Shown here one piece after another: positions 23,160-36,385 of a stretch of DNA of 64,000 nucleotides (the stretch's first letter is position 1; each line of letters opens with the position of its first letter). This DNA comes from Plectrocnemia conspersa. Lineage: Eukaryota; Arthropoda; Insecta; Trichoptera; Polycentropodidae. Both the position numbers and the translations under genes were made by a program. The stretch spans positions 806,001 to 870,000 of the forward strand of contig VTFK01000004.1 of the NCBI GenBank assembly GCA_009617715.1, in the 5' to 3' direction. The notes under the pieces were generated by a model, which was not told where the DNA came from, made no database searches, and worked only from the letters and a program-made list of their open reading frames with translations.

Positions 23160-26150
23160 TATATATCTTATCTCTGTATATATTATATTGAATTTATATT
23201 TTAATACTATGCCTTAAAATATTTTAAGAATGAGGTTTATTATACAATGTATCATTTTGCTACTTTATTATAATAAGTGTTGGTATTTTTATTTCAATGA
23301 AGAAATACAGTATTGATATTCTTGTAATTATAAATAAAAATAAAAATATTATTAGACCTGTAATTAAACCTAACTAACTATTCACAATGATACTAATCAA
23401 TTTTATGCTAATATTAGATTCAATTATTGCTTAATGTTATTAGACAATTAGTTTCATGATTCTTTCCTAAAAGACATTATTTTTGTGTATTATGTTTTAC
23501 ACTAGTAGAAAAAATAGTTTTTTTTTAGATATTCACTAACCTATTGCAATGGGATAACGCATAATATGTTGCAATAAATAAATAATTAAAATAATTAATC
23601 AAAAAGCTATTATTCCATTTTCGTTACACATATTACGTTGATACAGTTATGTTAAAAATGTTTCTGACCATTTGTCAACATAAAACTGACCTTGATGTTA
23701 AAATACAGAGCATATAATATGAATACTGGCTATTCTTTATAAATACTGACTGAAAAAATTCTTACCATTTGATATATATTTTGACCAGTCCAATTTAAAT
23801 TCTAATTAATATAAAATAAAACTGTAATATTTATTCTGATCGTTTATATTTAGACCGTTGTATTCTGACCTTTTAATATTAATTCCAACCACAACTGTGT
23901 CAAAATTTGAACTGACAAAGACGAGCAATTATAAATTTACAAATGAATTTGACATCCTCCGTTCTGTAAATATTATATAGTGGCATTCCAGGTAGGCAAT
24001 AAGCAAAATAATGATTTTGAAATACTAAAAAATTCCTGAAAAATAAACTATAAAACCCAAAATATCGATATTTATGTTAAAGTGATTGGCAATTTTTTAG
24101 TAAAGTTATATACTCATTAGTATAAATATATATTTTCACTAAATGTTTCAGTGAAATAATATTCAAATATAATCAGTAGATATATATTTTTACTAGTGAA
24201 ATTATATGCTGGTCTGAAATGCTTTTGAAACGTAACTTAATAAAATTCAATAACTATAGTTAGTTCTAGAACAATTCATTAAGCAATGTTAAGTTAGTTC
24301 GTTTAAGCTAAATTATATTTTTGCTAGTGAAATATTTATATATGTATATACGGTTAATATGTGTTCAGATATGATATCACTGAAACGACAGTGAAAATTG
24401 AGCTTCACTGCAACATGGTTAATACTGTTATTTTGTTTTTGTTTAGAATATTAGTATACTAGTTATACAATCCTTTTAATTTTGTCTTTTTAAAAGGTTT
24501 TCCTCACATGTTAATTTGAGTTATTTTAAATACTATTAAGTATTTAATAGAGGTTGAATTTATGCAATTGTCAACACTGAAAATTCCCTTGTTTCTCATT
24601 ATCTCATTTAGACTGATTTCATATCTTGCTTTCTGCACGTTATAATCATATAAAATATACATTTCACTCTTATCTCAACATCCATGAACCATTTTATCTA
24701 ATCGCTTTGAAACTGCAACAAAGCAACACCCGTCATTTAAAAAAAAGTTGTTTTGACAGATTTGGCTCGCACTCGCGGGAATCCGACCATGAACTTTAAA
24801 AATATATCACAAATTCCCCTCTTTTAATCCGTAAACGTGTATTTCCGTTATTTATTTATTAATGCATATGGTGTGTATACAAATTCGTGGTCAGTTATTT
24901 ATTATATTATCGCAGGTCTCTTTCATTCCATTGTTGTGGCGTTGCTCTCACAATTGAGGCTATTACACCGTTTATCTCATTTTTGCTGTCGTTTATTTTT
25001 TCTTGTGCCTATCGCGCATACGTGCCTCAATTGCTTATTCGTTCGTTTCTTCAATTTGCGAATCGAGTCAAAGAAATTCGCATAGATGTAGAATTGTATT
25101 TTTTCGCTAGCGTAGCGAATTATGTGTCGTGTCGATTTGATGGATTTCTCTAGCTACTTTTTATTTTTTAGAAAATGCACGTTTTGTGAAATTTTGTTCC
25201 GCAAATCAAAAATGCAAATATATTTATTATGAAAAATAGTATTTTGCAATTTAAAAAAAATACAATTTGGTTTCAAAAGATCAAGTAGTACTATAAGTCT
25301 GCGTTTTTTATGGTGCGGGTTAAATGAGTTAAAATTAAAGCGTGAATACTTTTAATTATATATTCTCGATTTTTTTCTACAACTTGATATATTTGTATTG
25401 TATAATAATATTTTTAATATACATATACGCTCATAATCTGGCACATCTCGCTCGTAAAAAGGCGATCATTATAATATTTAAACATTTATGTCTATTATCT
25501 CTACTTTTTCAGAGAAATATCAATATACAGATCTAAGCTAAACATTACTATTATGTTATACGATTCACACAATTCGTTTGATTAAGTGATGTGTGTCATT
25601 TTTGTCTACGCACTTTGCGGTTTCATTAACTTCTTGGAAGTTTTCTGTAATTTTCCGCAAATTATTCTGCACATGAATTGCAAAATATTTGGGTTACAAT
25701 ATAATTAAAATTCTTATAAGGTTTATTTTTGGCAATCGATTTTCCGAATCGTTTAACGCGAGGACAATCTTAATCTGATCGTACAAATTTTAGAACATGT
25801 CAAGAATATAATGTAGTATTGCGGAATTTGAAAGCAAAAACGTCCATGGAAGATGTTTTTGCAAAACATCTCATTAATAATCTCATACTTAAAACATTGT
25901 CACGTTAATTTAAATTTATTCTTGCACAACAGCATTTATTCTACTTGCTAGCTTTATCACGATAAGTTATCAAACTACAAATTTAAACTATCCTTATCTT
26001 AGATATTTGAGATTAACGCGTGAATGACTTCATATAAAAAATCAGGTGTGTTAATTTTCACTTAAAATAAATTAGAGCTACCATTTTTTTTCGTCCATTT
26101 ATCTCATTAGATTGTTCCACTTACATAATTTTCAACGCTGCACTCAATTA
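23160..26150. other. Presumed intron, AT-rich
   Basis: No gene seen. Contains the first copy of a short repeat (24105-24158) that recurs at 43.05 kb. Confidence 0.4.
24105..24158. repeat. Interspersed repeat shared with 43044-43096
   Basis: Both copies contain GTTATA, AGTATAAATATA and TGTTTCAGTGAAAT in the same order and orientation. Confidence 0.6.
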
Positions 26151-27508
26151 AAATATTACAACATTATGAAAGGCTCTCATTCGAGCTTCTTTCAAGTCTA
26201 AAAATCGATTCCATGCATACAATGCATGATTTATTGCAGTCACTTTGATTTATTAATGATCTTTCAAAGGATTTTGCAACTCGTGGATGAACAAAGGTTC
26301 GGTCCGCGAACCCTGCTTGGCACCACCAGTTCTTGCAGGTCAACGAAGTCGACTGAGTCACATTCCTATTGTTCGCCTCGAGGTCATGTGTGCAATTTAG
26401 AAGTGCATATATACGCACATGGAAGTAAGTGCATTCATTTCGAAAACGGTTCAGAACCGCATACCGCAAATCTTGTATGGATGACCTCATCTCTCCGAAG
26501 GGTTTCTGGTTGAAGTGTGAGAATGCAAAAAGAGGGATTCATCAAGGAGTTCCTTTGTTTTTCTTTGTTGGACCAAATGATTCAAGCCTCAGAAATTTAA
26601 ATCTGTAGCCTACCTTACACACAGAAGAATGTCTTATTGTTGATCACGCTATGTTAAAATCTTATCAATAAACCATAGTCTAAAAACTACTACAGCGTTT
26701 CTTTAAGTGAAACTGTTTTAACTTGTAAAGAAAAGTTATCTACATAAATATTTATTATTATTAAAAAAATATGTCATTAAATATTTTTTGACTCAGGAAT
26801 CGACGCAAAATGTACGTAAACCTCCTTGGTCATCCATCAAGGTGAAACTTCACATTCTTCTCAAAAATTAAATAGGCGCCAGTGTTCCACTTTATGGTCA
26901 ATCTTAATGAATTGTACCGTATGAGGCGTTTCTTTTCAGCGACTTTTGGCATGTAAACGGAACCGGTCGAAGCAATAACCGAAATAATCTGATCCGTTAT
27001 GCAATGACAGAGCTGACACGGCGTGGAGTCCGGTCATGTCCGGTTTCGGATGTCAGCTCTTTGATTTGCACCGACTGGTGAATAGACGATTTCGGTTGAG
27101 AGAACAAAGGGAGGAACAGTTTCGAATTGCTCCTGCGTTCCGCATAATGAGCATTGCTGCTTTTTTGGTTCTGTCCTAATTGACCATATGATATTGCTAC
27201 ACCCAATGCCCCATCATCTGAACTATTTAATGGTATTCTTCCAAATCGCTTCTGTATCATTCTAGAATCTAGATTATACATTTTCTATATTTGTATAATA
27301 TTCAAAAACATTTGGGCATTTTAGATTAGAAGGATGGAAGTAATCTACAATATATGTAATCCTTAAGACGAAAATATATAGAAATTCTTGAAGATATTGT
27401 TTGCCATCAATTTAAATTTATCTTATAATATGTTGATAAGCGATCTGTGATTAGCGCAATAAAACAAAGAGTGCATTGACGAATCACCATTGAATCATTA
27501 TCATATTA
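26151..27508. other. Presumed intron with two GC-richer patches
   Basis: Patches at about 26160-26510 and 26940-27240 have open frames on both strands and no recognised domain. Confidence 0.3.
27009..27060. repeat. Inverted repeat with 10-bp perfect stem
   Basis: AGAGCTGACA at 27009-27018 pairs with TGTCAGCTCT at 27051-27060. The 32-base loop contains two CCGGT boxes. Confidence 0.6.
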
Positions 27509-28105
27509 AGGACAGAATAGCGTAATCCGTAACTTCTCAGACTAATAACTCTGAGGTTGCGGGTTCGAGCCTCGAATTTTTATTTAAAAAAATACGCTAT
27601 TATTAAAAAAACCGGCCCTAGCTACCAGGGCTGTGGAGTCGGAGTCGGAGTTGGAGTCGTGGAGTCGTGGTGTTTTGGCCGGAGTTGGAGTCGGAGTCGT
27701 GAAAAATGAGCTATAAAATTAAATTTTTAAATTATGAAATTTTAATTGCGTAATAATGAATGTGTACAGCGTATGAATATTAAACGTGTAGAAAAACACC
27801 AAAAATACCTGATAAAATTAAACTTTTTTGTCGGAGTCGGAGTCGGAGTGGAGTCGTGTTGTTGGTAAATATCGGAATCGGAGTCGAAGTACAGTGACAC
27901 CTATTGCTTATAAATTATATTACACATAATAAATTATAATTATTAATTTAGATGTCACCGATTCCCAGACTTTGGTTGGTGGTTAATACTTTGTAGGTAT
28001 TCATTATATCTGATTGACTTACTCAGTTGGAAGAGATTTACTCCGTTGTAACGCATTGGGCTTACGCCTGTTAGGTTACAACGGAAAATTTAATAAAAAT
28101 AAAAT
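27509..28105 (+). repeat. SINE family A, copy 2, split by a GGAGTC-rich insertion
   Basis: The tRNA-like head is at 27509-27600 (box-A-like TAGCGTAATCCGTAA, box-B-like GCGGGTTCGAGCC). The body resumes at about 27901 with GATGTCACCGATTCCCAGAC. The tail is a perfect 11-bp hairpin: TCCGTTGTAAC 28042-28052 with GTTACAACGGA 28075-28085. An A-rich end follows. Confidence 0.7.
27628..27897. repeat. GGAGTC hexamer-rich insertion
   Basis: It begins CAGGGCTGTGGAGTCGGAGT and contains two clusters of GGAGTC-like hexamers (27634-27705 and 27834-27890), both in the same orientation, separated by AT-rich sequence. CAGGGCTGTGGAGTCGG resembles hAT-type termini, but no inverted second end or 8-bp duplication was found. 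Confidence 0.6.
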
Positions 28106-28511
28106 ATGTACCGTTAAAAAATCTATACATTTTCCAGTGTAATTATACATTTTTTTTGTTTTTGTTGAATACATAAATAAAATATTCTCCATGAGCTTAT
28201 ATAGAGAAAAATATAAAGGAGTTAAAATTAAAAGTTAAATATATTTGACTAATTAGGTAAGGGTATATACTTTTTTTTTTAATTGCGTATTATATTTTTA
28301 TAAATAGCAATTCTTATTTTTTTTAGATAAAATAACATTTGCATTCTAAATTTTTGTTTAAATAAAATAATATTTGTCTTCAATAAGTCTTAAAAAAAAT
28401 TCACCTACATGAAATCTCAAATATCATATTTTTTTTCTCACACTTAAAGACATGATTTAAATAAGACGACATACATTTATTATTTGAAGATTTTCAAGTA
28501 TTTTTCTTGAA

Positions 28512-28795
28512 AGTAGCCCAACGCGTTTCAACGGGGTAAATCAGTATCATCTGCATAAGTCAATTAGACACAAACAATACTTGCAAGTAAAATATTAACC
28601 ACAAGAGTGAACGTCTGGGAATCGGTGACATCTATATAATTAAATATAAATTATTATGTATTATAATTTACAATCAATATATGTAGTATTGCATGAAGGG
28701 TCTTTTTTATTAATAAAAAAATGAGTCTGCTGCAAGGACCCGAACACGCGGCCTCTGGTTTATCAAGCCAGGCCCTACAGACTACGCTATTTTTT
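28512..28795 (-). repeat. SINE family A, copy 3
   Basis: On the minus strand: head (about 28795-28730, TAGCGTAGTCTGTA and CGCGTGTTCGGGTCC), body with GATGTCACCGATTCCCAGAC (about 28640-28620), and tail CCCCGTTGAAACGCGTTGGGC truncated inside the hairpin. It is inverted relative to copy 2, about 400 bases away. Confidence 0.7.
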
Positions 28796-28799
28796 ATTT

Positions 28800-31700
28800 T
28801 CTTTCCACTTCAGCTACTCAACTCGCGTTTATAAATTGAACAGGTCATTTCAGAGTGCGAAAAATGCACCAAAAGCGCAGGAACCTCTTGGAATTCTTCA
28901 CCAGTTTGTACAGCTGCCATCTTCTGTTTGCGCATTTGTATTCTAATTTGAAATTCCGAACGGCTTTCGTGACACAATGGCTCGAATTCTATTGCGGATT
29001 TATTCGCCGAGCATGGTTTATTACCGCTCTTCCTGGCGGTACTGATGCCCCGGAACGCGGTTAGAGCACGTTCTGTCTTCTCCTGTGGAAGCGATCAATG
29101 GCCGATGAAAACGCAACTTGATTTGCCATAGTCGACGGCGATTTGTCAAGGCTTTTATTGCTTCTTGCCGGGTCATCTTTCAAAGTTTACGGTTTGGTCT
29201 CGCTAGAGTTGGTCCATCTCTCTCTATTCATGATAAACGGAACCGTTCGCTGAACTCCTGAAGACTGAGAAAACAACTGTATTAAAAATGATTGGGTTAT
29301 CTTTCAAATAATTATAATCAAAATCATCATAAAGTACGTGAAAATTATAATCGAAATAGTGCACCAAAATAAACAATAGCTTTGTGGTATAATTCTGGTA
29401 AAATAACATGAGTAATTCTAAAAAGTAACAAATTCACACGTACGCGGTATTTAGTTTGACTACAAATAATGTGACGTTATAAACAAACTAGAAATTGGCT
29501 AGTTTTTAGGAGAACCGCTAATAATGGTATATGATTGATATTCATTTAATTAGCTGTAATTTAATATATAGTACGTACTAGATGTCAAAGTTGATATAAA
29601 AAAACTGACAGATTTTTTTTATTGTTTTTTATACCTGTATTATTAGACAATATAAAGATACAATATGAAATATTTTTTTAATATTCAACAAATTTTCAGT
29701 TGCTACTCTTTCACTTTGTAATGTCAAATATCGAACATATGTGATATTTTCATCATCATTTTTAATATAAATATTTTATGAATTCATAATATTTATTTTT
29801 TAATTTTATAATATTTTATTTTTCTTTATAAAATTATTTTTCCTTCTTTTTACAAATAAGGTCTGATTATTAATTGTGGCTAAAATAAGTCAAGAACGTT
29901 TTAAAAATATTCAACACCAATCAAACAATCAAGTTGTAAACGAACGTTGGCCATTTTAAGAATCGCTAACAAATCAATTTATATAACCTGATAATGGCCG
30001 TTAAATGCGACGTGTGGGCCATCATAACTCAGCACCCCCGCATTGTTTTCAATTGCTAAATCTCAACTGTCGCATGTATGGACAAATCCACTTAAATATT
30101 TTTGGGCAGGTGGTGAAAGGAACTTTTATTATATCATACAACATATTTATGAATTTGATATAATTAAAAAAAACATGGATAATAAACGCGGCTCTGATTC
30201 ATAGACAAGTTTGTTTGCTTCATTCGTGCCGTCACGTTGGCGCTGTTTAAAAATCGCGTTGCCAACTGCAGCGGCGCGGCGTTGCAGTGAGTAATCGCGA
30301 ACACGCTTCGACTAAACATTGACATTGTTCTTTTACGCTTTATTTGTACTTCGTTCAGTTTAGATTGGCTCGATCTAATTTGGAATGTTGATTTTGCTTT
30401 GAATGTGTATTATTAAATTGTTTTACTACTGCGTATCCATCTTTGTTCGGTTGTTTTAACAGTTGTTATGCATAGTAATAAAACGCACTAAAAGAGGGGA
30501 AGGGAATAATAAATTATTTTTAGTTCAGTTTAGTTACATAAAAATATATTAGATATCGCTTGCTATATTAATTTATATTTTAAAGTTATTCTTAAACAGA
30601 GACGTCATTTTAGCTTTTTCCAGGGGGGGCAAAAGTTGGCCAGTCGGTAGTGGTTTTTTAATATTTCGATGCAAATGCCCCCACCTCCTTCCCACCTCCA
30701 AAATCACGTCACGTCACGTAATCCATATATTCTAATAAGAAAAAGGGAACTATTTACATTGATTCCAAACCTTGCAACAACTAATGATTTTAATAGAAAA
30801 AAAATATGACATGTATGTATTTTCTATTGATTTTGACAACTAGTGTGGTTTCCACTTTTCAATATAACCAAACTATTACATCAAAGTTAGCAGTATAGAT
30901 AGAGCCTTGATTGATGTACGTCGTCGATGCGCAGAATTGTGGAAACAAGGCGGTTCAAAGTCCACATTTAGACCTCTTCATCATGGAGATGGCGCCACTT
31001 CTCAGACGTGTAATTTGCGAATATAAACGCCCCGTTTTCGCACTCTCTCAGCTAACGCTCGAACAAAGGCTCGCGGTGTTCGATTTTTGCGATCGAATCT
31101 TTGGATAACAGTCTTTGAGATGGCGAGCCGCGACTGGTGAGACTGGGTCACCGCGGATTGCACACACAGGCGCCACTCGATTGCAATTTCACGGATGCAT
31201 GATCCATCTACTCGGACCTATCGAGATAATTGCAGCTGTCTTGCGTTTATTTTTTTCTTGCAGTTATGACAGCATAGCAACATTCCTCAGAGAGATAAAC
31301 GCGGCGAAAAACGGAACCTGTCTGGCATGGATGTTTTATTTATGTACATGTGTTCACGTGTGTAGTTTCATAATATTAAATACAATCCACCCTTTTATCT
31401 CATCATCTCTGCGTACATATGTCAATACTTCTCTTCCATCACTTTAAAACGTGTTGCTTTTGAGAACCATCTCCTTATGAATAAGGATATTCATATAAGC
31501 ACGTGCATATGAAAACTGATAATTCTTACACTTTAAGCTGTAAAAAGTATGAACTGATGTTCCTCTCACTTCAACTTCGAAGAAGTATAGTCTACACTTT
31601 CAGCTTAAACGTAGCAAAAAACAGTAACTTTGAGAATATGTAAACGTGACTTGTGAAGTGAGAATTTTGCCTGTAAGCATATCCAGAATGATGATGAAGT

Positions 31701-32090
31701 TTTTGCCTGTACAGCAGACGAGCTTAGAGATCTTTAGGCAGCAGCAGCTGCTGCACCATCTGGATTTTATACTGATACACCCTCAGCTCTTTCTCTGAAA
31801 TACGCTGCAAACCCTCTTAGACATATCTAGTTATTCTAAGGCAAGTGCAATATTATCGATAAATGTTTTCGGGTTGTTCCAATATTTTCGAGACACAATC
31901 TATTGCGCAGTGTGTGCCTAATATTTGCGAAATTTACGTTGCTTTCATACTACAATTATTCCACGATATAGATGAATATAACACTTCATTATTTATCATA
32001 ACATATTTAATGTTATTCTGCTACACAACTGCATTACTTATAATATATTTACACCTTACTTATAATATATTTACTTTTTAAAAATACTGT
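28800..32090. other. Presumed intron, no gene seen
   Basis: A GC-richer patch at about 30220-30310 ends in a donor-like GCAGTGAGT but has no supported reading frame. Around 30600-30720, GGGGGGGCAAA and CCCCCACC blocks suggest a decayed DNA transposon. Confidence 0.35.
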
Positions 32091-32107
32091 GATTTATTCG
32101 TGTGTTA

Positions 32108-32174
32108 GGAACCAGGCGGTACAAGAGTTTTTATATAAATTAGTAGGCGGTACAATTTTTTTATATAAATTATT
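32108..32174. repeat. Two-copy tandem repeat (GCGGTACAA ... TATATAAATTA)
   Basis: Two adjacent ~34-bp units, each starting GCGGTACAA and ending TTTATATAAATTA. Confidence 0.7.
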
Positions 32175-32289
32175 TTTTAATCACAACAGTTCATAACGTC
32201 ACGTAGACTCGTAGAATTCTTGGAATTCAGATAACCGAATCTGGCTGGATGGTCGATGTGAAACTGCGGCTTTTTTGACTTCTAATAGT

Positions 32290-32350
32290 TGTCTCAGTCG
32301 ATTTGGCGTAGCTCCGCTTGACCGATATCGGTTGAACTCTCGATAATTTC
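32290..32350 (+). repeat. Interspersed repeat C, copy 1
   Basis: Contains CTCAGTCGATTTGGCGTAGC and GGTTGAACTCTCG. Related copies are at about 35225-35310 and 63145-63230. Confidence 0.55.
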
Positions 32351-32677
32351 AAACGACTGAAGGCATTTATTATATTTTATGTTAATGCTTATAAAATTTT
32401 TCGCTATAAATCGTATCGCTTTGTATGAACGGTGTATGGTGTGAAATAAATTTAATTATAATAATAAATAATAATAAAAATAAAAATTTAATTTGCTTCG
32501 TTGCTTTCCGAGGCACCGGTAATGCGTTCTGTTGTTTCGACCAATGAAAAATAAGCATTCAAACATAAAACAAGATGGCCGACAGTACCATGACAACAGT
32601 TTTAAATAATTATTATTTAATAATAAAATTTTGTTACGCGACAATAATTTTCATTAATTCGTCATTTGACTGAATAT

Positions 32678-33045
32678 AAATAATCAGATTTCAAATTAAT
32701 TAGGTGTTATAAATATGAAAATTAAATATATACATAATGTGTTAAGGATTTAAAGAATACATTGATTAAACTAGGTAAATAATATACGCAATGAAATCTT
32801 CAAATTTTGAAGTACCAGCAACGGGCTCCGAGGCCGAAAAGTGAGTTTTTCCTTTTATAAATAATCGGATTGCAAATTAACTAGGTGTGTTATAACTATG
32901 AAAATTAAATATATACATAATGTGTTTAGGATAAGAAGAATACACTGATTAAATTAGATTAACAATCATAAAACAATCTTCGTAATGAAATCTTCAAATT
33001 TGAATTCCCGTCGCTGGGCTCCCAGGCCGAAAAGTGAGTTTTTCC
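32678..33045 (+). repeat. ~194-bp tandem duplication carrying an exon-like segment
   Basis: Units start at about 32678 and 32872. Each contains ATGAAATCTTCAAATTT (32791 and 32985) and ends in GCCGAAAA|GTGAGTTTTT (donors at 32841 and 33034). Unit 1 reads MKSSNFEVPATGSEAEK. Unit 2 has lost one T and shifts frame. A weaker third copy follows at about 33110-33170. The phase does not fit the 52696 exon, so these are duplicated sequence with exon-like looks rather than a supported exon. Confidence 0.6.
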
Positions 33046-33529
33046 TTTTATATTACATAATCATTATCATTGCTTCCGATTTATTGCACATATACGTTAG
33101 ATTTTAAGAATTGCAAATAAAACAGGTATGTTTTAAACGTGAACGTGTAATATATCCTTAGTATGGATGAGGATTGAAAGTTACTGTCAATCAAATCGGC
33201 GCTGTCGCAGTGGGAACGCTATATATATCACCCAATGGGCAGCTTATAAATGTGTAGTCTTGGATGTTATCTAATAAACGACATTTTACAATGATTATAA
33301 ATATGTGGTTGCATACCTGGAATAATCGATAGCCAAAATATCTAAGAGTGGGTGATTTGTAATTCCGATGTGACAAAATATGTATACGTCATGGTTTTTA
33401 TTCAATTTTTTTTCTGTGCCATCATTCCTCTTTCGGAATAGCCAAATTCAAGATATTTAGTTACATCAAACTTATGTAGTATGTTCTTTATAAGAAATAA
33501 TACTTACTGACAGTGACTTCAACATCTGT

Positions 33530-33575
33530 ATGTAGGTGAGGGCAGCACAAACCCTAGCTACGCCACTGCCAATTA
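33530..33575 (-). mobile_element. Decayed DNA transposon end (CAGTGGCGTAGCTA)
   Basis: On the minus strand reads GGCAGTGGCGTAGCTAGGG, matching the end at 13696. No partner end was found. Confidence 0.35.
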
Positions 33576-33759
33576 CTATATACAGACCAATTATTTTGAG
33601 AAATTTATATTTTTACCTCTATGTTATTTATGCAATAACTGGTGGACTCCTTACCTTAATTCTTTATTCCATTTTTCACAACATTGAAAATACTCGAACA
33701 TTTTATTATGTACGATTTAATATAGTTAAAATAAACATTAAAAACATTTTTTTATAAAA

Positions 33760-35220
33760 CCCTTTTCACTCTACTCTAGTGCTAACTTAAAAGTTTATCG
33801 TCTTCCAAATATAGACACCGTTTTCTATTATCTTGAAGATAAAGAGCTATTGCAAGTCTATTCAAAACTAAGATAATCATTAGCACATGTGCTCAAATAC
33901 CTTCTAAAGCTCAAAACAATACATCATCTCACCATATACGGCGTCTGCTTAGTGACACCAAAGCAAGAAGCGCTGTAAGTGGCAGTGGGAAAGTGTCAAA
34001 GTGCCAAAAAACATTCCGCAGCACTCTGGGCGTGAATGGTCTGTGTTTTATCATAACCGCGTTAAAAACAACTCTTCAAACCGACGATTAATATCAATTT
34101 GTTGGTTATTGTGAAAGTCAGCATGTCATCAATGGATGCATAACGCGACAGTAACGAGATTTCGACACTTGGCTAATTAAAACCAATCAGTCGACACTCA
34201 CGAGCGCCTTTCTTAAAACATCCATTACAATGTCAACATGTCAGAATTCATCAAGCAGTTTTTTTCCTAAAGCTATGGTGTCACTTTAAACCAAAGGAGA
34301 AGTTTATTTAGATTCTAAAAGCGCACTGATCAGTGGATGTTTATTTGACTCGACTTTTATACACCTCCAAGTTTATTTTTTATCAACGGACGGATGCCCA
34401 TAAATTAAGCCCTTCGGTTGTTGACTCTTCTATAGCGGCAGACGGATTTCTTAGAAGAGAAGGAGATACTTCCCCTGCAACGCGTGTCTCGACTAAAAAA
34501 GTCTATCCTAAACACTTAAATTAGAAGCTGAGAAAAAAACTGAGTCGTGCAACGGAGAAGACTCATCTGCTCTCAGGTCAGCGGTTGCTAATTGACCCAA
34601 TGCCCTTCTTGTATGGAAAGATCAATTGACCCAAAAGGAACCGGTAAAAGGAAATGATCTTCGTCATCCTTCATCAAGGCAATTTGAGTTCCAAGAAAAT
34701 TTCTTTTGCCTCTTGAGTCCAAAATCATTTTGCGCATCGTCGCCTTAGCAACAAAAGCAAAATAAAGAGTATCGATTATTTTCAACTTGCTGAAATTGGA
34801 ACAGTGCGTGCTACTGTACATGCAAAGTAGTTCATGTACCCTAACAATTAAAAAATGTTTTATACTACTGCCCCTATTTGCGAAATTAAATAAAAAAACA
34901 GTTAAATAATATTTTTCAAAAAGGGTTAAACGTAATGTTGTTTTTTAACAATCGACTTTTAGGCGGAAACTTTCATGGTCATGTGCACAAACAGAATTAG
35001 GCGCGTTTTGGAACAAAACCATCGGGTTATTTACATATTACGCAATGTCCACTGACCAAAACACGTGGGAACAGTTTGCTTGTGGTACATGTATATTTTC
35101 GTTTCGAATTCTCCCTTCCTTTTTCTCTAGCTCAACAAAATTACAAATTAATAACTTTTGTAGATTCGAGTGACCTAATCGTACGATTGAAGTGAAATCT
35201 GCTACTTTTTTAGGACTTCT
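33760..35220. other. Presumed intron, no gene seen
   Basis: Short open frames only. An AAAAAGGGTTAA at about 34918-34929 resembles a lone piggyBac-like end. Confidence 0.35.
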
Positions 35221-35224
35221 AAGG

Positions 35225-35310
35225 GTCGTTTTAGACGATTCGGTGTAGCTTCGCTTTGGACGAGTTCGACTGAACTCGCGTTATTTTAATCCGAAGCAAA
35301 GTTGTAGTTC
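35225..35310 (+). repeat. Interspersed repeat C, copy 2
   Basis: Contains GACGATTCGGTGTAGCTTCG, GACTGAACTCGCG and CCGAAGCAAAGTTGTAG. Alignable to 32.3 and 63.15 kb. Confidence 0.6.
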
Positions 35311-35379
35311 TGGAGAAAGTGTTCTGGTTTATATACCATTGAGAAAATGGGAAAGTCCAGCGTTTCTTCCAGTTCTTAA

Positions 35380-35928
35380 CCCTTTGAGTAGTGAGTTAAT
35401 TTTTTCATATTTGTTAATATTATATAAACCTAGGAGTGAGTTAATTTTACGTATTTTTATTTATGTAATTATTTCTGTTGTTATTTATTTATTATTATTT
35501 TATATTTAATTTGTAGTAAATTATAGAAAAAATCAGTGATTCGCAATGCTTGGATTTATTTTGCTAATTTTTTATTTCAATAATTTATTTTAAAACATTT
35601 CTATTAATCATTTTACATATTTTTTATATATTATTCTACTTTTGCATGGATATTTTTTTATCAATTCAGAGGCTTTCAATATTTTTTATAAAATTATTAT
35701 AACATATATTTTTTATGTTAATTTATTTCGTACTCTATAATTTATTGGTATTAATTTCTATACAAATCATTTACATTAATTCAAATTAAAAAAAATATTA
35801 TATAATAATGTTTTTTATTTTGTCAGTTATATATATATATATATGTAAATATATAACTATCTTGTGTACCTCAAAACAGGGAAAGATCGAATACCGTACA
35901 TGTATGGCGATACTCACTCCTCAAAGGG
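35380..35928. mobile_element. piggyBac-like MITE with TTAA flanks
   Basis: The 549-bp element begins CCCTTTGAGTAGTGAGT and ends ACTCACTCCTCAAAGGG, inverted repeats bracketed by TTAA at 35376-35379 and 35929-35932. CCC...GGG ends at a TTAA duplication are the piggyBac signature. There is no transposase inside. The right 130 bases, inverted, match 44183 onward. Confidence 0.8.
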
Positions 35929-36300
35929 TTAATCATCTGACTAATGCCGATGATTCAAGGCGTAACCAGACTCTTTGTTTTTTTCTAATACTCGATAATA
36001 TATTGCTACATTTGACGACATCATAATAAAAATGATTATTACAATTACCTGATTAAAAAAAAATACTATTTATAGAATATTTATTAGAATAGCTATTGAT
36101 TGCAAAAATCTGAGCTCGTTCTTCATAATTATAAATTAAATATCTACAACATCAATACTAATCATTTAAAATTGCTTTAATTAGTGTTTATTTTCGAGAA
36201 TATTCTAAAAAAAATGTAAAATGATCATTTTTTTATTTCTCAATAAATTTTAAGGGTTGTTCTAATAAAATGATTTTGTTAAAAATTTAATTTTTACAAA

Positions 36301-36385
36301 CCGCTGCATGCTTTAATGCAAGTATGAGTTTTAATCTGTTAAATTCACAGCTGTATTCAGAGCAGGTAGTAAGAAAAAGGGACAA
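36301..36385 (-). repeat. Interspersed repeat D, copy 1
   Basis: The reverse complement shares ACTACCTGCTCTGAAT, CTGTGAATTTA and CAGATTA with 47668-47753. Confidence 0.65.
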
